Assembly: GCF_947503465.1 (NCBI RefSeq)
Contig: NZ_CANNDN010000001.1
Span: 1,612,001-1,676,000, forward strand
DNA from: an uncultured Tateyamaria sp.
GTDB lineage: Bacteria > Pseudomonadota > Alphaproteobacteria > Rhodobacterales > Rhodobacteraceae
Direction: 5' to 3'
Length of the DNA stretch: 64,000 nt
Shown: positions 1-10,176 of the stretch, piece by piece
How positions within the stretch are numbered: the first letter of the stretch is position 1
Layout of the letters: each line of letters opens with the position of its first letter
Notes under the pieces: model-generated
Database searches by the model: none
What the model was told of the DNA's origin: nothing
What the model saw: the letters and a program-made list of their open reading frames with translations, nothing else
Translations under genes and position numbers: made by a program

Positions 1-347
1 TGGACATCATCAAGCTGTACGGTGCCGAGCCTGCCAACTTCCTGGATGTGGGCGGTGGCGCCACCAAGGAAAAGGTGACCGAGGCGTTCAAGATCATCAC
101 CTCGGACCCCAACGTCAAAGGGATCCTCGTCAACATCTTTGGCGGTATCATGCGCTGCGACGTGATTGCCGAAGGCGTGGTGGCAGCGGTCAAGGAAGTG
201 GGATTGCAAGTGCCGCTGGTGGTTCGGCTTGAGGGCACAAACGTCCAGCAGGGCAAGGACATCATCAACAACTCCGGCCTTGACGTGATTGCCGCCGACG
301 ACCTCAAGGACGGCGCCCAGAAGATCGTGACAGCGGTCAAGGGTTGA
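1..347 (+). CDS. sucC: Succinyl-CoA synthetase beta subunit, C-terminal part
   Basis: This is the 3' end of the ADP-forming succinate-CoA ligase beta subunit; the 5' part lies outside the window. The frame is open from base 3. The visible piece has the ligase-CoA domain features GGGATKEKV and a conserved [10 protein letters not shown] stretch, followed by VRLEGTN. The enzyme makes succinyl-CoA reversibly into succinate with ATP or GTP formation in the TCA cycle and works as a heterotetramer with SucD. Unusually, sucD is not the next gene but starts about 2 kb downstream. The stop codon is followed after 4 bases by the next start, so the downstream lipoprotein gene is probably co-transcribed. 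Confidence 0.97.
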   Translation, partial: DIIKLYGAEPANFLDVGGGATKEKVTEAFKIITSDPNVKGILVNIFGGIMRCDVIAEGVVAAVKEVGLQVPLVVRLEGTNVQQGKDIINNSGLDVIAADDLKDGAQKIVTAVKG

Positions 348-351
348 CGCA

Positions 352-1059
352 ATGATCCGCGCCGGATTGATCTTCGCAGTTGTTTCAACACTTGCGGCCT
401 GCAGCGCTGAGCGCAGGCCTGATGTCCCTGTCGGGGAAAACTTCCCCCCGGTTGGTTTGGCAAGCAGCGCCGTCTGGCTGGAAAACCGAAAGGCGCTTGC
501 GCCGGCTGCGCGACTAGGCGCAGAGCAGGCAAGGCAGGCGTCCGTCCCCGACGCAAGGCTGAACGCTCCTTCCGCGCGCGCATCAGCCGCAGTTGCCGTG
601 CCTGAACGCGCCGCACCCACCAGTACGATTGATCGGGCGCGCATGGCTTTTGCGGACATTTGCGTGGCATCTATGTCCGACGTGAACCGGTTGGGTCAAC
701 GGGCGCGACGTGTCAACTTGCGCGATTTTGGGGCACCCGTGCGTTCCCTCGATACGGATGCCAACGAAGATTACACGTTGGGCGGCGCTCGGCGCGACGG
801 TGTCGGCATCATCACGACCGTGAATTTTGGGCGCAGCCAGACAACGCAATGCGTGGTTTCCGTCTTTCGCGAGGACAACAGCGCCGCAGCTCAGGCGATG
901 GTCGATACGATTGCCGCAGCCGGGTTTGGCCTGACGCCAATTTCGGCCCGCAACCGCGCCCAGCAAAGCTGGTCCATCAGCGGCGCACCGGCGGGTACGA
1001 CAGTAAATGTCAGTTCGCGATCAAGCAGAAGCGTTGGAGTTTGGATCGCATGGCCTTAA
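352..1059 (+). CDS. Putative lipoprotein of unknown function
   Basis: The product of 235 residues starts with a short hydrophobic signal ending in a lipobox, LAAC, so Cys17 is probably lipidated and the protein anchored in an envelope membrane. No known domain is recognised. After the signal comes an Ala/Arg/Pro-rich low-complexity linker (about residues 45-85) and then a compact C-terminal part (about 90-235) with two Cys residues. It sits 4 bases after sucC and overlaps the next gene by 10 bases, so it belongs to the same transcription unit. The function cannot be stated. Confidence 0.8.
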   Translation: MIRAGLIFAVVSTLAACSAERRPDVPVGENFPPVGLASSAVWLENRKALAPAARLGAEQARQASVPDARLNAPSARASAAVAVPERAAPTSTIDRARMAFADICVASMSDVNRLGQRARRVNLRDFGAPVRSLDTDANEDYTLGGARRDGVGIITTVNFGRSQTTQCVVSVFREDNSAAAQAMVDTIAAAGFGLTPISARNRAQQSWSISGAPAGTTVNVSSRSSRSVGVWIAWP

Positions 1060-1532
1060 GGGCACTACATATCATTGGCCTGTTTCTTTGGTCCGGTTCT
1101 GCCATGGCGCATCCCGCGATTGATGCGTTCACCACCTGGTGCTTCAAGGCAGGCCAAACGCCTGCGCGGGCACTGGCCAACATGCAGGACACCGCAGGCA
1201 ACCCCCTGCCCTTTGACCTGACCTTTTGGGATACGTCCCTCAAACCCGCGCCCGATGCTCCGGCCCATGCCGAGCGCCGATGCGAGGTGGCGTTCGATGG
1301 CGACCACGTGCGCGATGCCGTCAACGCCGTGCAGTCCAAGATGGCGACACCGCCCGTCTTCGGCACACCAATCCCCCTGCCCGCACCCTACGCGGCCGAA
1401 CCCGGTACAGCCTATATCGAAGGCCGCGAATTGTTGCGCGGCCGCGTGGCGGTTGTGCATATCGGGCGGCGCGGGACGCGCACCTTTATCGGGGTGGACC
1501 GCCTGCCCGCAGGGATGGGGTTGCCGGAGTGA
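1050..1532 (+). CDS. Small secreted protein of unknown function
   Basis: The ATG at 1050 overlaps the end of the previous gene and gives a 160-residue protein. It begins with a clear Sec signal peptide (hydrophobic core IIGLFLW, cleavage site after AMA near residue 20). The mature part has two Cys residues, one near its start and one in the middle, which could form a disulfide, and no family I can name. The upstream extension of this frame is not expected to be translated because it lies inside the lipoprotein gene. It is part of the run of three non-TCA genes between sucC and sucD. Confidence 0.7.
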   Translation: MALRALHIIGLFLWSGSAMAHPAIDAFTTWCFKAGQTPARALANMQDTAGNPLPFDLTFWDTSLKPAPDAPAHAERRCEVAFDGDHVRDAVNAVQSKMATPPVFGTPIPLPAPYAAEPGTAYIEGRELLRGRVAVVHIGRRGTRTFIGVDRLPAGMGLPE

Positions 1533-2350
1533 CCAAGGTCTATTGCGAAATGATCAACCTGGCGCAGGCGCAATCACGGCGCGACCTGATGGCCCCGCAA
1601 TTGCAGGCCGCACGCGTTGAACCCTACGTGCACCCTGCCTTTGACCACCGCCAAGACACGCGCGGCGACATCGACCGCCTGTCGCGCGCCTTCGGGGCCT
1701 GGGGTGTGTTCAAGCGGCAGGACCGCGCAATCACGATCAGCCATGCACAGGTGTGGCAACGCTTTGTCGACAGCGGTGCCAGCCATTGCCTCGTGATCGA
1801 GGATGACGTGTATCTCTCGCATGACCTGGGCCAATGGCTTTACGATCTGTGCTGGTGGCCGGAGAGCGCGCATATCGTCAAGCTGGAACGCTGGCGCAGC
1901 GAAACCCTCAAGGTGCTGATGCGCCCCGGTCACGAACATCTCGGTCGCGAGGTGCGCCAGGTCCTGTCCCGTCACACCGGGGCGGCCGGGTACATGCTGA
2001 CCCGTCATGCGGCCAAAGTGTTGCTGGACCAGCAGCCGTACAAGCTGACGGTTGATCAATTGCTGTTCAACCTCAACGCCTCGCGCGTGGCCCGCAAGCT
2101 GGGTGTGGCCCAGGTCACGCCAGCGCTTGTCGTGCAGGGCAACGAACCGCATGACCACGCCGCGCACAACGACGTGCGCAGCCGCCCGACCGGGTGGCAG
2201 TTGCGTCGTCAGAAGCTGCAGCGCGCTTATTATGAAATCGCCTATCCGCTTTCAACTTTCTTCGCCGTCGCGCGCGGGCATGCCCGCCTCGACCCCGTCC
2301 CCTTCGCCGAAACAACCCTCTCGCCGCAGACCCATGGCGTCTGCGCCTGA
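1529..2350 (+). CDS. Glycosyltransferase family 25 protein
   Basis: The 273-residue protein looks like a GT25 family (LPS biosynthesis type) glycosyltransferase. It has an N-terminal strand followed by [11 protein letters not shown], which matches the usual INLxxxxxR start of the family. The metal/nucleotide motif EDDVYL is near residue 91, and [12 protein letters not shown] near 150 is the typical GxxxYxlsrxaA region. The GTG at 1529 overlaps the previous stop and places the first beta strand correctly; ATG at 1550 is the alternative. GT25 enzymes add galactose or related sugars to surface glycans; acceptor and donor cannot be told from sequence. Its position between sucC and sucD is odd. 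Confidence 0.75.
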   Translation: MTKVYCEMINLAQAQSRRDLMAPQLQAARVEPYVHPAFDHRQDTRGDIDRLSRAFGAWGVFKRQDRAITISHAQVWQRFVDSGASHCLVIEDDVYLSHDLGQWLYDLCWWPESAHIVKLERWRSETLKVLMRPGHEHLGREVRQVLSRHTGAAGYMLTRHAAKVLLDQQPYKLTVDQLLFNLNASRVARKLGVAQVTPALVVQGNEPHDHAAHNDVRSRPTGWQLRRQKLQRAYYEIAYPLSTFFAVARGHARLDPVPFAETTLSPQTHGVCA

Positions 2351-2369
2351 CCAACCAAGGAAAAGCTTC

Positions 2370-3254
2370 ATGGCCGTACTTATTGATGAAAACACCAAGG
2401 TGATTTGCCAGGGCCTCACCGGCTCGCAAGGCACATTCCATACCGAACAGGCCATCGCCTATGGAACCAAGATGGTGGGCGGGGTCACCCCGGGCAAAGG
2501 CGGGATGACGCATCTGGACCTGCCCGTCTTCAACTCGGTGCACGAAGCCATGGACGTGACCGAAGCCAACGCCAGCGTGATCTACGTGCCGCCGCCCTTC
2601 GCCGCGGATTCGATCCTTGAGGCCATCGACGCCGAGATGCCCCTGATCGTCTGCATCACCGAAGGCATTCCCGTGCTCGACATGATGAAGGTGCAGCGCG
2701 CCCTGGAAGGGTCGAAATCGCGCCTGATCGGCCCCAACTGCCCCGGTGTCATCACGCCTGACGCCTGCAAGATCGGCATCATGCCCGGCCACATTCACAA
2801 GCGCGGGAGCGTGGGTGTCGTAAGTCGTTCGGGCACGCTTACTTACGAGGCTGTGAAACAGACTACGGATATGGGCCTGGGCCAGTCGAGCGCGGTGGGC
2901 ATCGGCGGTGACCCCATCAAGGGGACCGAGCATATCGACGTGCTGGAAATGTTTCTGGCCGATGACGAAACGACAAGCATCATCATGATCGGCGAAATTG
3001 GCGGTTCTGCGGAAGAAGATGCCGCCCAGTTTCTGGCAGATGAGAAGAAGGCGGGCCGCTGGAAGCCCACCGCCGGTTTCATCGCGGGCCGCACCGCCCC
3101 TCCGGGCCGGCGCATGGGCCACGCGGGCGCGATTGTTGCGGGCGGCAAAGGTGGTGCCGAGGACAAGATCGAAGCGATGCGGGCCGCAGGGATTGTGGTG
3201 GCCGACAGCCCGGCAACGCTGGGTGAGGCGGTGATGGAGGCGATTAAAGGCTAG
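2370..3254 (+). CDS. sucD: Succinyl-CoA synthetase alpha subunit
   Basis: This 294-residue protein is a full-length alpha subunit of succinate-CoA ligase. The N-terminal CoA-binding Rossmann domain carries [17 protein letters not shown], and the ligase domain carries [10 protein letters not shown] and the RMGHAGAI motif, whose His (about residue 251) is the phosphorylated catalytic residue in this family. The start follows an aaggaaaa ribosome site. It partners SucC, whose gene ends about 2 kb upstream. Downstream the operon continues, after a GC-rich structured stretch, into a small secreted protein and sucA. Confidence 0.98.
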   Translation: MAVLIDENTKVICQGLTGSQGTFHTEQAIAYGTKMVGGVTPGKGGMTHLDLPVFNSVHEAMDVTEANASVIYVPPPFAADSILEAIDAEMPLIVCITEGIPVLDMMKVQRALEGSKSRLIGPNCPGVITPDACKIGIMPGHIHKRGSVGVVSRSGTLTYEAVKQTTDMGLGQSSAVGIGGDPIKGTEHIDVLEMFLADDETTSIIMIGEIGGSAEEDAAQFLADEKKAGRWKPTAGFIAGRTAPPGRRMGHAGAIVAGGKGGAEDKIEAMRAAGIVVADSPATLGEAVMEAIKG

Positions 3255-3301
3255 GGTATGCTGCGACGCTTGGCATCAAAACTGAGGGCATACACGCGCC
3301 G

Positions 3302-3326
3302 CGGGGTGGGCAGTATGCCCGCCCCG
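3302..3326 (+). other. GC-rich hairpin between sucD and the sucA-linked gene
   Basis: Bases 3302-3312 pair with 3316-3326 in an 11-bp stem (one G-U pair) around a 3-base loop. A second possible pairing joins GGGCATAC (3286-3293) with GTATGCCC (3313-3320). A further GC-rich palindromic stretch with GCATGC follows at about 3338-3351. No T-run follows, so it is not a classical terminator. It could be an attenuator, an RNA processing site or a dispersed palindromic element within the suc operon. Confidence 0.5.
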
Positions 3327-3365
3327 GGGGGGCGGTGCGGGCATGCCCGGCGGTGCCGGCGTTCA

Positions 3366-3926
3366 GTGTCTTTTGCTGTTTTGTTTTTGAGTTTGAGTTT
3401 GAGTTTGAACAATGCACAAGCCTGGGCCGAGTTCGAAGGAACTGGAACCATAACGGAACAATCATTGCGTATTTGCCTACTCATGCAGGACGACTTTGCG
3501 ACGGCGCGCGCAGCACTGCTGGCCTTGGGTTGGGATTATCCCAGCACAGCACCGGAGAAAGCGATCTTTTGGAAAGAAGCTTATGGTTTTGACTTGGGTC
3601 CGAGACAGGTCGTGCATTCGGATAAGAGCTTTCCCGGCATTATTATGGACGGGCAGAATTGGTATACAATCCAAATGAACTTCTTGGAAAACGTCAGTGA
3701 AAGATATGGCGTTTTGGAATGCACCCTCAAAACCACGGAAGCATTGGACGTTAAGTCATTTGCCAAAATGTTATCACCAGACGTCATCACCATTTACGAA
3801 GATGCCCAGCGGATCGCCGTAGACTTTGGGCTTTCAAGCATGACTGCGTTTTTTGAGACGACAAGAACTACAGGCGGTTTGACAATAAACACGACTGCAA
3901 ATTCCCCAAGGGAGATACTGCAATGA
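3366..3926 (+). CDS. Low-G+C secreted protein of unknown function, coupled to sucA
   Basis: From the GTG at 3366 the product has about 186 residues and starts directly with a signal peptide (VSFAVLFLSLSLSLNNAQA) with cleavage near AQA. An ATG at 3258 would add 36 mostly Arg/Gly-rich residues encoded by the GC-rich hairpin region, which I think is untranslated; neither start has a convincing ribosome site. The mature protein has no recognised domain. Its codons are visibly more A+T-rich than those of sucD and sucA. The stop overlaps the sucA ATG (ATGA), so translation is probably coupled to sucA. The compositional difference and lack of relatives I recognise suggest acquisition by transfer. 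Confidence 0.65.
   Translation: MSFAVLFLSLSLSLNNAQAWAEFEGTGTITEQSLRICLLMQDDFATARAALLALGWDYPSTAPEKAIFWKEAYGFDLGPRQVVHSDKSFPGIIMDGQNWYTIQMNFLENVSERYGVLECTLKTTEALDVKSFAKMLSPDVITIYEDAQRIAVDFGLSSMTAFFETTRTTGGLTINTTANSPREILQ
3386..3409 (+). repeat. In-frame TTTGAG hexanucleotide repeat in a signal peptide
   Basis: Three copies of TTTGAG plus a variant TTTGAA lie in tandem and encode the Leu-Ser repeats of the hydrophobic core of the signal peptide. Because the unit is six bases, gain or loss of units would lengthen or shorten the core by two residues without changing frame. Confidence 0.85.
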
Positions 3927-6880
3927 CCGACCAATCCTCCAACGACCAGTTCCATGCCTCGTCCTTCATGCAGGGGCACAACGCCGAATACCTCGAACAG
4001 ATGTACGCCCGCTATGCCAACGATCCTGCGGCGGTCGATGAAAGCTGGCAGGCGTTCTTCAAGGCGATGGGGGATGATGAGGTCAGCGTGAAACGCGAAG
4101 CCGAGGGGCCGTCCTGGGCGCGCACCGACTGGCCACCGCAACCGGGCGATGATCTGACCGCGGCCCTGACGGGCGAGTGGGCGCCCGAAGCTGAGGTTAA
4201 AGGCGCGGGAGACAAGATCAAGGCCAAGGCCGCCGAGAAAGGCGTCGAGGTCAGCGATGACCAGATCAAGCGCGCCGTCCTCGACAGCATCCGCGCGCTC
4301 ATGCTGATCCGGGCCTATCGCATCCGGGGCCACCTCGTGGCCGATCTTGACCCGCTGGGCATGCGCGACCAGACCCCGCATCCCGAACTTGATCCCAAAT
4401 CCTACGGCTTTACCGAGGCCGACATGGACCGGCCCATTTTTATCGACCAGGTGCTGGGCCTGGATGTCGCCTCCATGCGCGAGATCATCGAGATCGTGAA
4501 GCGCACCTATTGCGGCACCTTTGCGCTGCAGTACATGCACATCTCGAACCCCGAGGAAGCCAGCTGGCTCAAGGAACGGATCGAGGGGCTGGGCAAGGAA
4601 ATCCAGTTCACCCGCGAAGGGCGCAAGGCGATCCTGAACAAGATGGTCGAGGCCGAGGGCTTCGAGAAATTCCTGCACGTCAAATACATGGGCACCAAGC
4701 GGTTCGGCCTGGATGGCGGCGAAAGCCTGATCCCCGCGATGGAGCAGATCATCAAGCGCGGCGGCGCGCTGGGGGTCAAGGACATCGTGATCGGCATGCC
4801 CCACCGGGGGCGCCTGTCCGTCCTCGCCAACGTGATGGCCAAACCCTACAAGGCGATCTTCAACGAATTCCAGGGCGGCAGCTTCAAACCCGAGGACGTC
4901 GATGGCTCGGGCGACGTGAAATACCACCTGGGCGCGTCGAGCGACCGCGAATTTGACGGCAACACGGTACACTTATCGCTGACCGCCAACCCCTCCCACC
5001 TCGAAGCGGTGAACCCCGTTGTTCTGGGCAAGGCGCGCGCCAAGCAGGACCAGAACAACGACCGCGAACGCACGACGGTGATGCCGATCCTGCTGCACGG
5101 TGACGCGGCCTTTGCCGGGCAGGGCGTCGTGGCCGAATGCTTTGCCCTGTCGGGCCTGCGTGGTCACAAGACGGGTGGCACCATGCACCTGGTCGTCAAC
5201 AACCAAATCGGGTTCACGACGGCGCCGCACTTCTCGCGCTCCTCCCCCTATCCTACCGACAACGCGCTGGTGGTCGAGGCCCCGATCTTTCACGTCAACG
5301 GCGACGATCCCGAGGCTGTGGTCCACGCCGCCAAGGTCGCGACCGAGTTCCGCCAGAAGTTCCACAAGGACGTCGTCATCGACATCTTCTGCTACCGCCG
5401 GTTCGGCCATAACGAGGGCGACGAGCCCATGTTCACCAACCCGGTGATGTACAAGAAGATCAAGAAGCACAAAACGACCCTCACGCTCTATACCGAACGG
5501 CTGGTCAAGGACGGCCTGATCCCCGAGGGCGAGATCGAGGACATGAAGGCCGCCTTCCAGGCCCGCATGAACGACGAATTCGAAGCGGGCAAGGAATACA
5601 GGCCGAACAAGGCCGACTGGCTGGACGGCAAGTGGTCCCACCTCGACAAGAACAAGGAAGACTACCAGCGCGGCAAGACCGCCATCGCGCCGGGCACACT
5701 GGCCGACGTGGGCAAGGCGCTGACCACTGCGCCGGAAGGCTTTCCCATGCACAAGACCGTGGGCCGCCTGATCGACGCCAAGAAGGCGATGTTCGACAGC
5801 GGCGAAGGGTTTGACTGGGCCACGGGCGAGGCGCTGGCCTTTGGCTCGCTGCTGACCGAAGGCTTTCCGGTGCGTCTGGCCGGACAGGACAGCACGCGCG
5901 GCACGTTCAGCCAACGGCACTCCGGTTTCGTGAACCAGGAGACCGAGGAACGGTACTATCCGCTCAACAACATCCGCGCCGGGCAGGCCCAGTACGAGGC
6001 CATCGATTCGATGCTGTCGGAATACGCGGTACTGGGGTTCGAATACGGCTACTCCATGGCCGAACCCAACGCGTTGACACTGTGGGAAGCACAGTTCGGC
6101 GATTTCGCCAACGGCGCGCAGATCATGTTCGACCAGTTCATTTCGTCAGGCGAAAGCAAATGGCTGCGCATGTCCGGCCTGACTGTCCTGTTGCCGCACG
6201 GGTTCGAAGGCCAAGGCCCCGAACACTCGTCAGCCCGGCTGGAACGGTTCCTGCAAATGTGCGGGCAGGACAACTGGATCGTCGCCAACTGCACGACGCC
6301 GGCGAACTATTTCCACATCCTGCGCCGCCAGATCCACCGCGACTTCCGCAAGCCGCTGATCCTGATGACGCCCAAGTCGCTGTTGCGGCACAAGCTGGCC
6401 GTGTCGAAGGCCGAAGAGTTCACCACAGGGTCGTCTTTCCACCGCGTACTGTGGGATGACGCCGAACAGGGCAATTCGGACACCAGGCTGGTCAAGGATG
6501 ACAAGATCAAGCGCGTCGTCATGTGCTCGGGCAAGGTCTATTACGACCTGCTGGAAGAACGCGACGCCCGCGGGATCGATGACATCTACATCATGCGGAT
6601 CGAACAATATTATCCGTTCCCGGCCATCAGCCTTGTCAAGGAACTGGAACGGTTCAAGAAGGCCGAAATGGTCTGGTGCCAGGAAGAGCCCAAGAACCAG
6701 GGCGCATGGACATTCATCGAACCCAACATCGAATGGGTGCTGACCCGGATCAAGGCCAAGCACCAACGCCCCGCCTATGTGGGCCGCGCGACATCGGCCA
6801 GCCCCGCCACGGGTCTCGCCAGCCAGCACAAAGCACAACAATCAGCACTCGTGAACGACGCGCTGACCATCGAAGGATAA
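3923..6880 (+). CDS. sucA: 2-oxoglutarate dehydrogenase E1 component
   Basis: This 985-residue protein is the thiamine-diphosphate-dependent E1 of the 2-oxoglutarate dehydrogenase complex, which decarboxylates 2-oxoglutarate and loads succinyl onto SucB. The N-terminal [16 protein letters not shown] motif is the usual E1o peptide for contact with the complex core. Catalytic-domain motifs include [44 protein letters not shown] and NNQIGFTT (cofactor/metal site). The transketolase-like C-terminal half has [14 protein letters not shown] and [17 protein letters not shown]. The length is normal. The ATG overlaps the preceding stop by ATGA; sucB follows after 4 bases. Confidence 0.98.
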   Translation: MTDQSSNDQFHASSFMQGHNAEYLEQMYARYANDPAAVDESWQAFFKAMGDDEVSVKREAEGPSWARTDWPPQPGDDLTAALTGEWAPEAEVKGAGDKIKAKAAEKGVEVSDDQIKRAVLDSIRALMLIRAYRIRGHLVADLDPLGMRDQTPHPELDPKSYGFTEADMDRPIFIDQVLGLDVASMREIIEIVKRTYCGTFALQYMHISNPEEASWLKERIEGLGKEIQFTREGRKAILNKMVEAEGFEKFLHVKYMGTKRFGLDGGESLIPAMEQIIKRGGALGVKDIVIGMPHRGRLSVLANVMAKPYKAIFNEFQGGSFKPEDVDGSGDVKYHLGASSDREFDGNTVHLSLTANPSHLEAVNPVVLGKARAKQDQNNDRERTTVMPILLHGDAAFAGQGVVAECFALSGLRGHKTGGTMHLVVNNQIGFTTAPHFSRSSPYPTDNALVVEAPIFHVNGDDPEAVVHAAKVATEFRQKFHKDVVIDIFCYRRFGHNEGDEPMFTNPVMYKKIKKHKTTLTLYTERLVKDGLIPEGEIEDMKAAFQARMNDEFEAGKEYRPNKADWLDGKWSHLDKNKEDYQRGKTAIAPGTLADVGKALTTAPEGFPMHKTVGRLIDAKKAMFDSGEGFDWATGEALAFGSLLTEGFPVRLAGQDSTRGTFSQRHSGFVNQETEERYYPLNNIRAGQAQYEAIDSMLSEYAVLGFEYGYSMAEPNALTLWEAQFGDFANGAQIMFDQFISSGESKWLRMSGLTVLLPHGFEGQGPEHSSARLERFLQMCGQDNWIVANCTTPANYFHILRRQIHRDFRKPLILMTPKSLLRHKLAVSKAEEFTTGSSFHRVLWDDAEQGNSDTRLVKDDKIKRVVMCSGKVYYDLLEERDARGIDDIYIMRIEQYYPFPAISLVKELERFKKAEMVWCQEEPKNQGAWTFIEPNIEWVLTRIKAKHQRPAYVGRATSASPATGLASQHKAQQSALVNDALTIEG

Positions 6881-6884
6881 GACC

Positions 6885-8426
6885 ATGACCACCGAAGTCC
6901 GCGTGCCGACCCTCGGCGAAAGCGTCACCGAAGCCACCGTTGCCACCTGGTTCAAGAAACCGGGCGACGCGGTCGAGGTGGACGAAATGCTATGCGAGCT
7001 GGAAACCGACAAGGTAACGGTCGAGGTTCCTTCACCCGCCGCCGGCACCCTGGCCGATATCGTTGCCGCCGAAGGTGAAACCGTAGGTGTCGACGCGCTG
7101 CTCGCCAATATCTCGGAAGGCGCGTCAGCCGCCAAATCCGACGACGCCCCCAAGGCAGAACCCAAAGCCGACGCGCCCGCCGCCGACGCCCCGGCCGCAG
7201 GCGGCGACAGCGTCGATGTCATGGTCCCCACCCTGGGCGAAAGCGTGACCGAAGCGACCGTCAGCACATGGTTCAAGGCCGTCGGCGACAGCGTCGCGCA
7301 GGATGAAATGCTGTGCGAGCTGGAAACCGACAAGGTCAGCGTGGAAGTGCCCGCGCCAGCCGCTGGCGTGTTGACGGAAATCACTGCCCCCGAAGGCACC
7401 ACGGTCGACGCCTCGGCCAAGCTGGCGGTGATCTCGTCCTCCGGGTCGGGCGCGGCCCCGGCCACCACAGAAGGCAACCCTGAGCCCACCAGCAACTACC
7501 AGACCCCTGCCGCAGGCACGGACGGTCAGCGCAGCGATGTCGAAAACGCACCCTCCGCCCAGAAGGCGATGGCCGAAGCCGGGATCAGCGCAGATCAGGT
7601 AACCGGCACGGGCCGCGATGGCCGCGTGATGAAAGAGGATGTCGCCAAGGCCGTGGCCGCCGCCGCCTCCGCCCCCGCGCCTGCCCCGGCTGCCGCACCC
7701 CGCGCGCCCGTGGCCGCGGACGATGCCGCGCGCGAGGAACGGGTGAAGATGACCCGCCTGCGCCAGACCATCGCCAAGCGCCTGAAGGACAGCCAGAACA
7801 CCGCCGCCATGCTCACCACCTATAACGAGGTCGACATGACCGAGGTGATGGCCCTGCGCAACGAATACAAGGACCTGTTCCTGAAGAAACACGGGGTCAA
7901 GCTGGGCTTCATGTCCTTCTTCACCAAGGCGTGCTGCCACGCGCTGCGCGAGGTGCCCGAGGTGAACGCCGAGATTGACGGCACCGACATCGTCTACAAG
8001 AACTTCGTCCATATGGGCATTGCCGCCGGCACGCCAACGGGCCTGGTGGTGCCGGTGATCCGCGACGCGGATGCCATGTCCTTCCACGCCATCGAACAGG
8101 CCATCGCCGAAAAGGGCGCCCGCGCCCGCGACGGCAAGCTGAGCATGGCCGAAATGCAGGGCGGCACATTCACCATCTCGAATGGCGGCGTCTACGGCTC
8201 GCTCATGTCCTCGCCCATCCTGAACCCACCGCAATCGGGTATTCTGGGCATGCACAAGATCCAGGATCGTCCCATGGCGATAGGTGGTGAAGTCGTGATC
8301 CGGCCCATGATGTACCTGGCGCTCTCCTATGATCACCGGATCGTGGACGGCAAGGGGGCGGTGACGTTCCTTGTCCGGGTCAAGGAAGCGCTGGAAGATC
8401 CACGGCGGTTGTTGATGGATTTGTAG
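6885..8426 (+). CDS. sucB: 2-oxoglutarate dehydrogenase E2, dihydrolipoamide succinyltransferase, with two lipoyl domains
   Basis: The 513-residue E2 has two N-terminal lipoyl domains with the same ELETDKV motif; the lipoylated lysines are K43 and K150. Ala/Pro linkers separate them from an E3-binding domain (about residues 222-258) and the C-terminal catalytic domain, where SYDHRIVDG supplies H484 and D488. Most E2o proteins have a single lipoyl domain; two are common in Rhodobacterales and explain the length above the usual 400 residues. It passes succinyl to CoA and hands electrons to LpdA, encoded downstream beyond a four-gene cassette. Confidence 0.97.
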   Translation: MTTEVRVPTLGESVTEATVATWFKKPGDAVEVDEMLCELETDKVTVEVPSPAAGTLADIVAAEGETVGVDALLANISEGASAAKSDDAPKAEPKADAPAADAPAAGGDSVDVMVPTLGESVTEATVSTWFKAVGDSVAQDEMLCELETDKVSVEVPAPAAGVLTEITAPEGTTVDASAKLAVISSSGSGAAPATTEGNPEPTSNYQTPAAGTDGQRSDVENAPSAQKAMAEAGISADQVTGTGRDGRVMKEDVAKAVAAAASAPAPAPAAAPRAPVAADDAAREERVKMTRLRQTIAKRLKDSQNTAAMLTTYNEVDMTEVMALRNEYKDLFLKKHGVKLGFMSFFTKACCHALREVPEVNAEIDGTDIVYKNFVHMGIAAGTPTGLVVPVIRDADAMSFHAIEQAIAEKGARARDGKLSMAEMQGGTFTISNGGVYGSLMSSPILNPPQSGILGMHKIQDRPMAIGGEVVIRPMMYLALSYDHRIVDGKGAVTFLVRVKEALEDPRRLLMDL

Positions 8427-8430
8427 TCCG

Positions 8431-8790
8431 ATGTCACTGCGCCTGGCCCTTTTGAAGATCCCGGTATCCGATCTGGCAAGGTCTGTCCCCTTCTACGAGA
8501 CCGTGTTGGGACAGCCTGCCGCGTTCGTGGCGGCAGAGTTCGGCTGGGCACAGTTCCACCACCCCGAACCCGGCCTCGCCCTTTACGTTCCAGGACAGGG
8601 CGGCGGCGACAGGACACCCGGAGGGTCGGTGGATTTCCACCTAAGCGCACAGGACATCGACGCATTGCGTGACAGGATTGCGGCGATAGCTGACACAGCA
8701 CGCATTCACGAGAATGCGGACGGGTCCCGCAGCCTTGAGTTCAAAGACCCAGACGGCAATGACATCAAGATCATGGGAGCATCACAATGA
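8431..8790 (+). CDS. VOC/glyoxalase family protein
   Basis: The 119-residue protein is a single vicinal-oxygen-chelate domain: it opens with LLKIPVSDLARSVPFYETVLG and ends with LEFKDPDGNDIKI, the usual beta-alpha-beta-beta-beta start and metal-ligand end of glyoxalase/bleomycin-resistance/dioxygenase proteins. Members isomerise, bind or cleave small molecules; substrate is unknown. It begins 4 bases after sucB and its stop overlaps the next start (ATGA), so it leads a four-gene cassette placed between sucB and lpdA. Confidence 0.85.
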   Translation: MSLRLALLKIPVSDLARSVPFYETVLGQPAAFVAAEFGWAQFHHPEPGLALYVPGQGGGDRTPGGSVDFHLSAQDIDALRDRIAAIADTARIHENADGSRSLEFKDPDGNDIKIMGASQ

Positions 8791-9215
8791 CACCCGAACT
8801 CACCTACCTCACATACGCCGTGATCCTCCTGATCGCCCACGTTCTCATCCAGGCGACCCTGTCGGACCTGTCCAAAGGCATCGGCTGGGCGCTCGGCCCG
8901 CAGGACGAAAAGCGCGATCAGAACGCCGTTGCCGCGCGGATCGAACGCGCGCTCTGGAACTACGTCACCTACTTCCCCGCCTTCGCAGCAATCGCACTGG
9001 CGCTCACCCTCACCAACCTCAACACCGAAACCACGGCGCTCGGTGCCGCGCTTTGGTTCTGGGCGCGCGTTGTCTACGTCCCGGCCTACGCCTCGGGCAT
9101 CCCCCTCGTCCGCTCTGTTGCATGGATCGCCTCGATGGTCGGCCTGGTGATCATGGTGCTGGGGATGTTTGGCACGCCGCCCGACCCCGTATTGCTGCAA
9201 CCGGCCGACGGATGA
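8787..9215 (+). CDS. MAPEG family membrane protein (first copy)
   Basis: The 142-residue protein has four hydrophobic segments (about residues 8-28, 55-78, 85-105 and 112-132) and the MAPEG arrangement with RIERALWNYVTYFPAFAAIAL near residue 50 and an AAALWFWARVVYVPAYASGIP segment, here cited only as a region near 90-110. MAPEG proteins include membrane glutathione transferases and eicosanoid enzymes, but bacterial small members are uncharacterised. It overlaps both neighbours by ATGA. A divergent paralogue lies two genes downstream. Confidence 0.85.
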   Translation: MTPELTYLTYAVILLIAHVLIQATLSDLSKGIGWALGPQDEKRDQNAVAARIERALWNYVTYFPAFAAIALALTLTNLNTETTALGAALWFWARVVYVPAYASGIPLVRSVAWIASMVGLVIMVLGMFGTPPDPVLLQPADG

Positions 9216-9757
9216 CCCTGACAGCCGCATATACCCGCGCCATTGCCGCACGACGCGCCTTTGCCCTGCCCGGCTATCCAACGCTGGCGCAGGCGGGGTT
9301 CGATGGCGACTACGTCTCGCCCATCCAGATGACGTCCGGCAACCTGACCGGCCCGCTTCTGATGTCCAAGGACTGGCTTGACGCGCCCTCTGCCGCGGCG
9401 CACGAACACCAGCTGAAACGCACCGGTTACCTGCCGCACATCCCCTACAACAAGGTGATCGACCGGGTCCTGAACCTGCTGAACCTCACCCGCGCCGACA
9501 TCTACATCACGCCCATCTTCCACCTGCTGACGCCGAAACGGTCCAGCGCGATCCCGGCTGCCCATGCGCGCGCCAGTTTTGACGCCATCGGCAGGCACGA
9601 ACTCCTGGGCCGCCGCCCCGTGGCCTTGGGCACCGACAGCGCGCGGGTACTGCGCCATTTCCGCATCGACCATGTCACCGCCCCGCACCCCTCGGCCCGC
9701 ATCGGCAGTTACGACCTGCGCGCCGCCCAGATCGCAGAGGTGGTGCAAGCCGCATGA
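9212..9757 (+). CDS. Uracil-DNA-glycosylase-like protein (tentative)
   Basis: The 181-residue product is chosen from the ATG at 9212, which overlaps the previous stop by ATGA. It has features that resemble the uracil-DNA glycosylase superfamily: a central DIYITPIFHLL strand where family members usually have an N/D-containing motif, and a C-terminal VTAPHPSAR, like the conserved HPS motif that contacts uracil and DNA backbone. The typical GxDPG/GExPG first motif is not visible, so activity on uracil is doubtful. It lies between two MAPEG genes. The assignment is an inference from short motifs. Confidence 0.5.
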   Translation: MTLTAAYTRAIAARRAFALPGYPTLAQAGFDGDYVSPIQMTSGNLTGPLLMSKDWLDAPSAAAHEHQLKRTGYLPHIPYNKVIDRVLNLLNLTRADIYITPIFHLLTPKRSSAIPAAHARASFDAIGRHELLGRRPVALGTDSARVLRHFRIDHVTAPHPSARIGSYDLRAAQIAEVVQAA

Positions 9758-10176
9758 CACCAGAACTCACCGCCCTCGCACTCGCCGCCTTGCTGCAAGT
9801 GGTCCAGTTCGCGCTGATGGCCGTTCCGACAAATCTGGAACTGTCACCGGGCAAGACGCTGTCGCCGCGCGACCGCAAGCGCCTGGGCGGAGACATCCAG
9901 GACCAGGTGTCAGACAAAACCGCCCGCCTGATCCGCGCCTGGGAAAACCACTTCGAAAGCCTCGCGCTCTTCACCATCGCCGTCGTCGTGGTCACGCTGG
10001 CCGAGGCGAACACCGGCTTCACCGCCGCCTGTGCCTGGGCCTATCTGATCGCCCGCATCCTCTACATCCCCGCATACTATCTCGGCCTGACCCCATGGCG
10101 GTCGCTGATCTGGCTGGTGGGGTTCCTTGCGGCACCCGCAATGCTCATCGCAACTCTGATCCCATCTTCTGGCTGA
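9754..10176 (+). CDS. MAPEG family membrane protein (second copy)
   Basis: This 140-residue protein has four membrane segments and the MAPEG core [20 protein letters not shown], with [12 protein letters not shown] near residue 95. It is a diverged paralogue of the first MAPEG protein in the same cassette; both begin MTPELT. The last residues and the stop codon are provided by a dispersed repeat that begins at about 10164. Its function is unknown. Confidence 0.85.
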   Translation: MTPELTALALAALLQVVQFALMAVPTNLELSPGKTLSPRDRKRLGGDIQDQVSDKTARLIRAWENHFESLALFTIAVVVVTLAEANTGFTAACAWAYLIARILYIPAYYLGLTPWRSLIWLVGFLAAPAMLIATLIPSSG

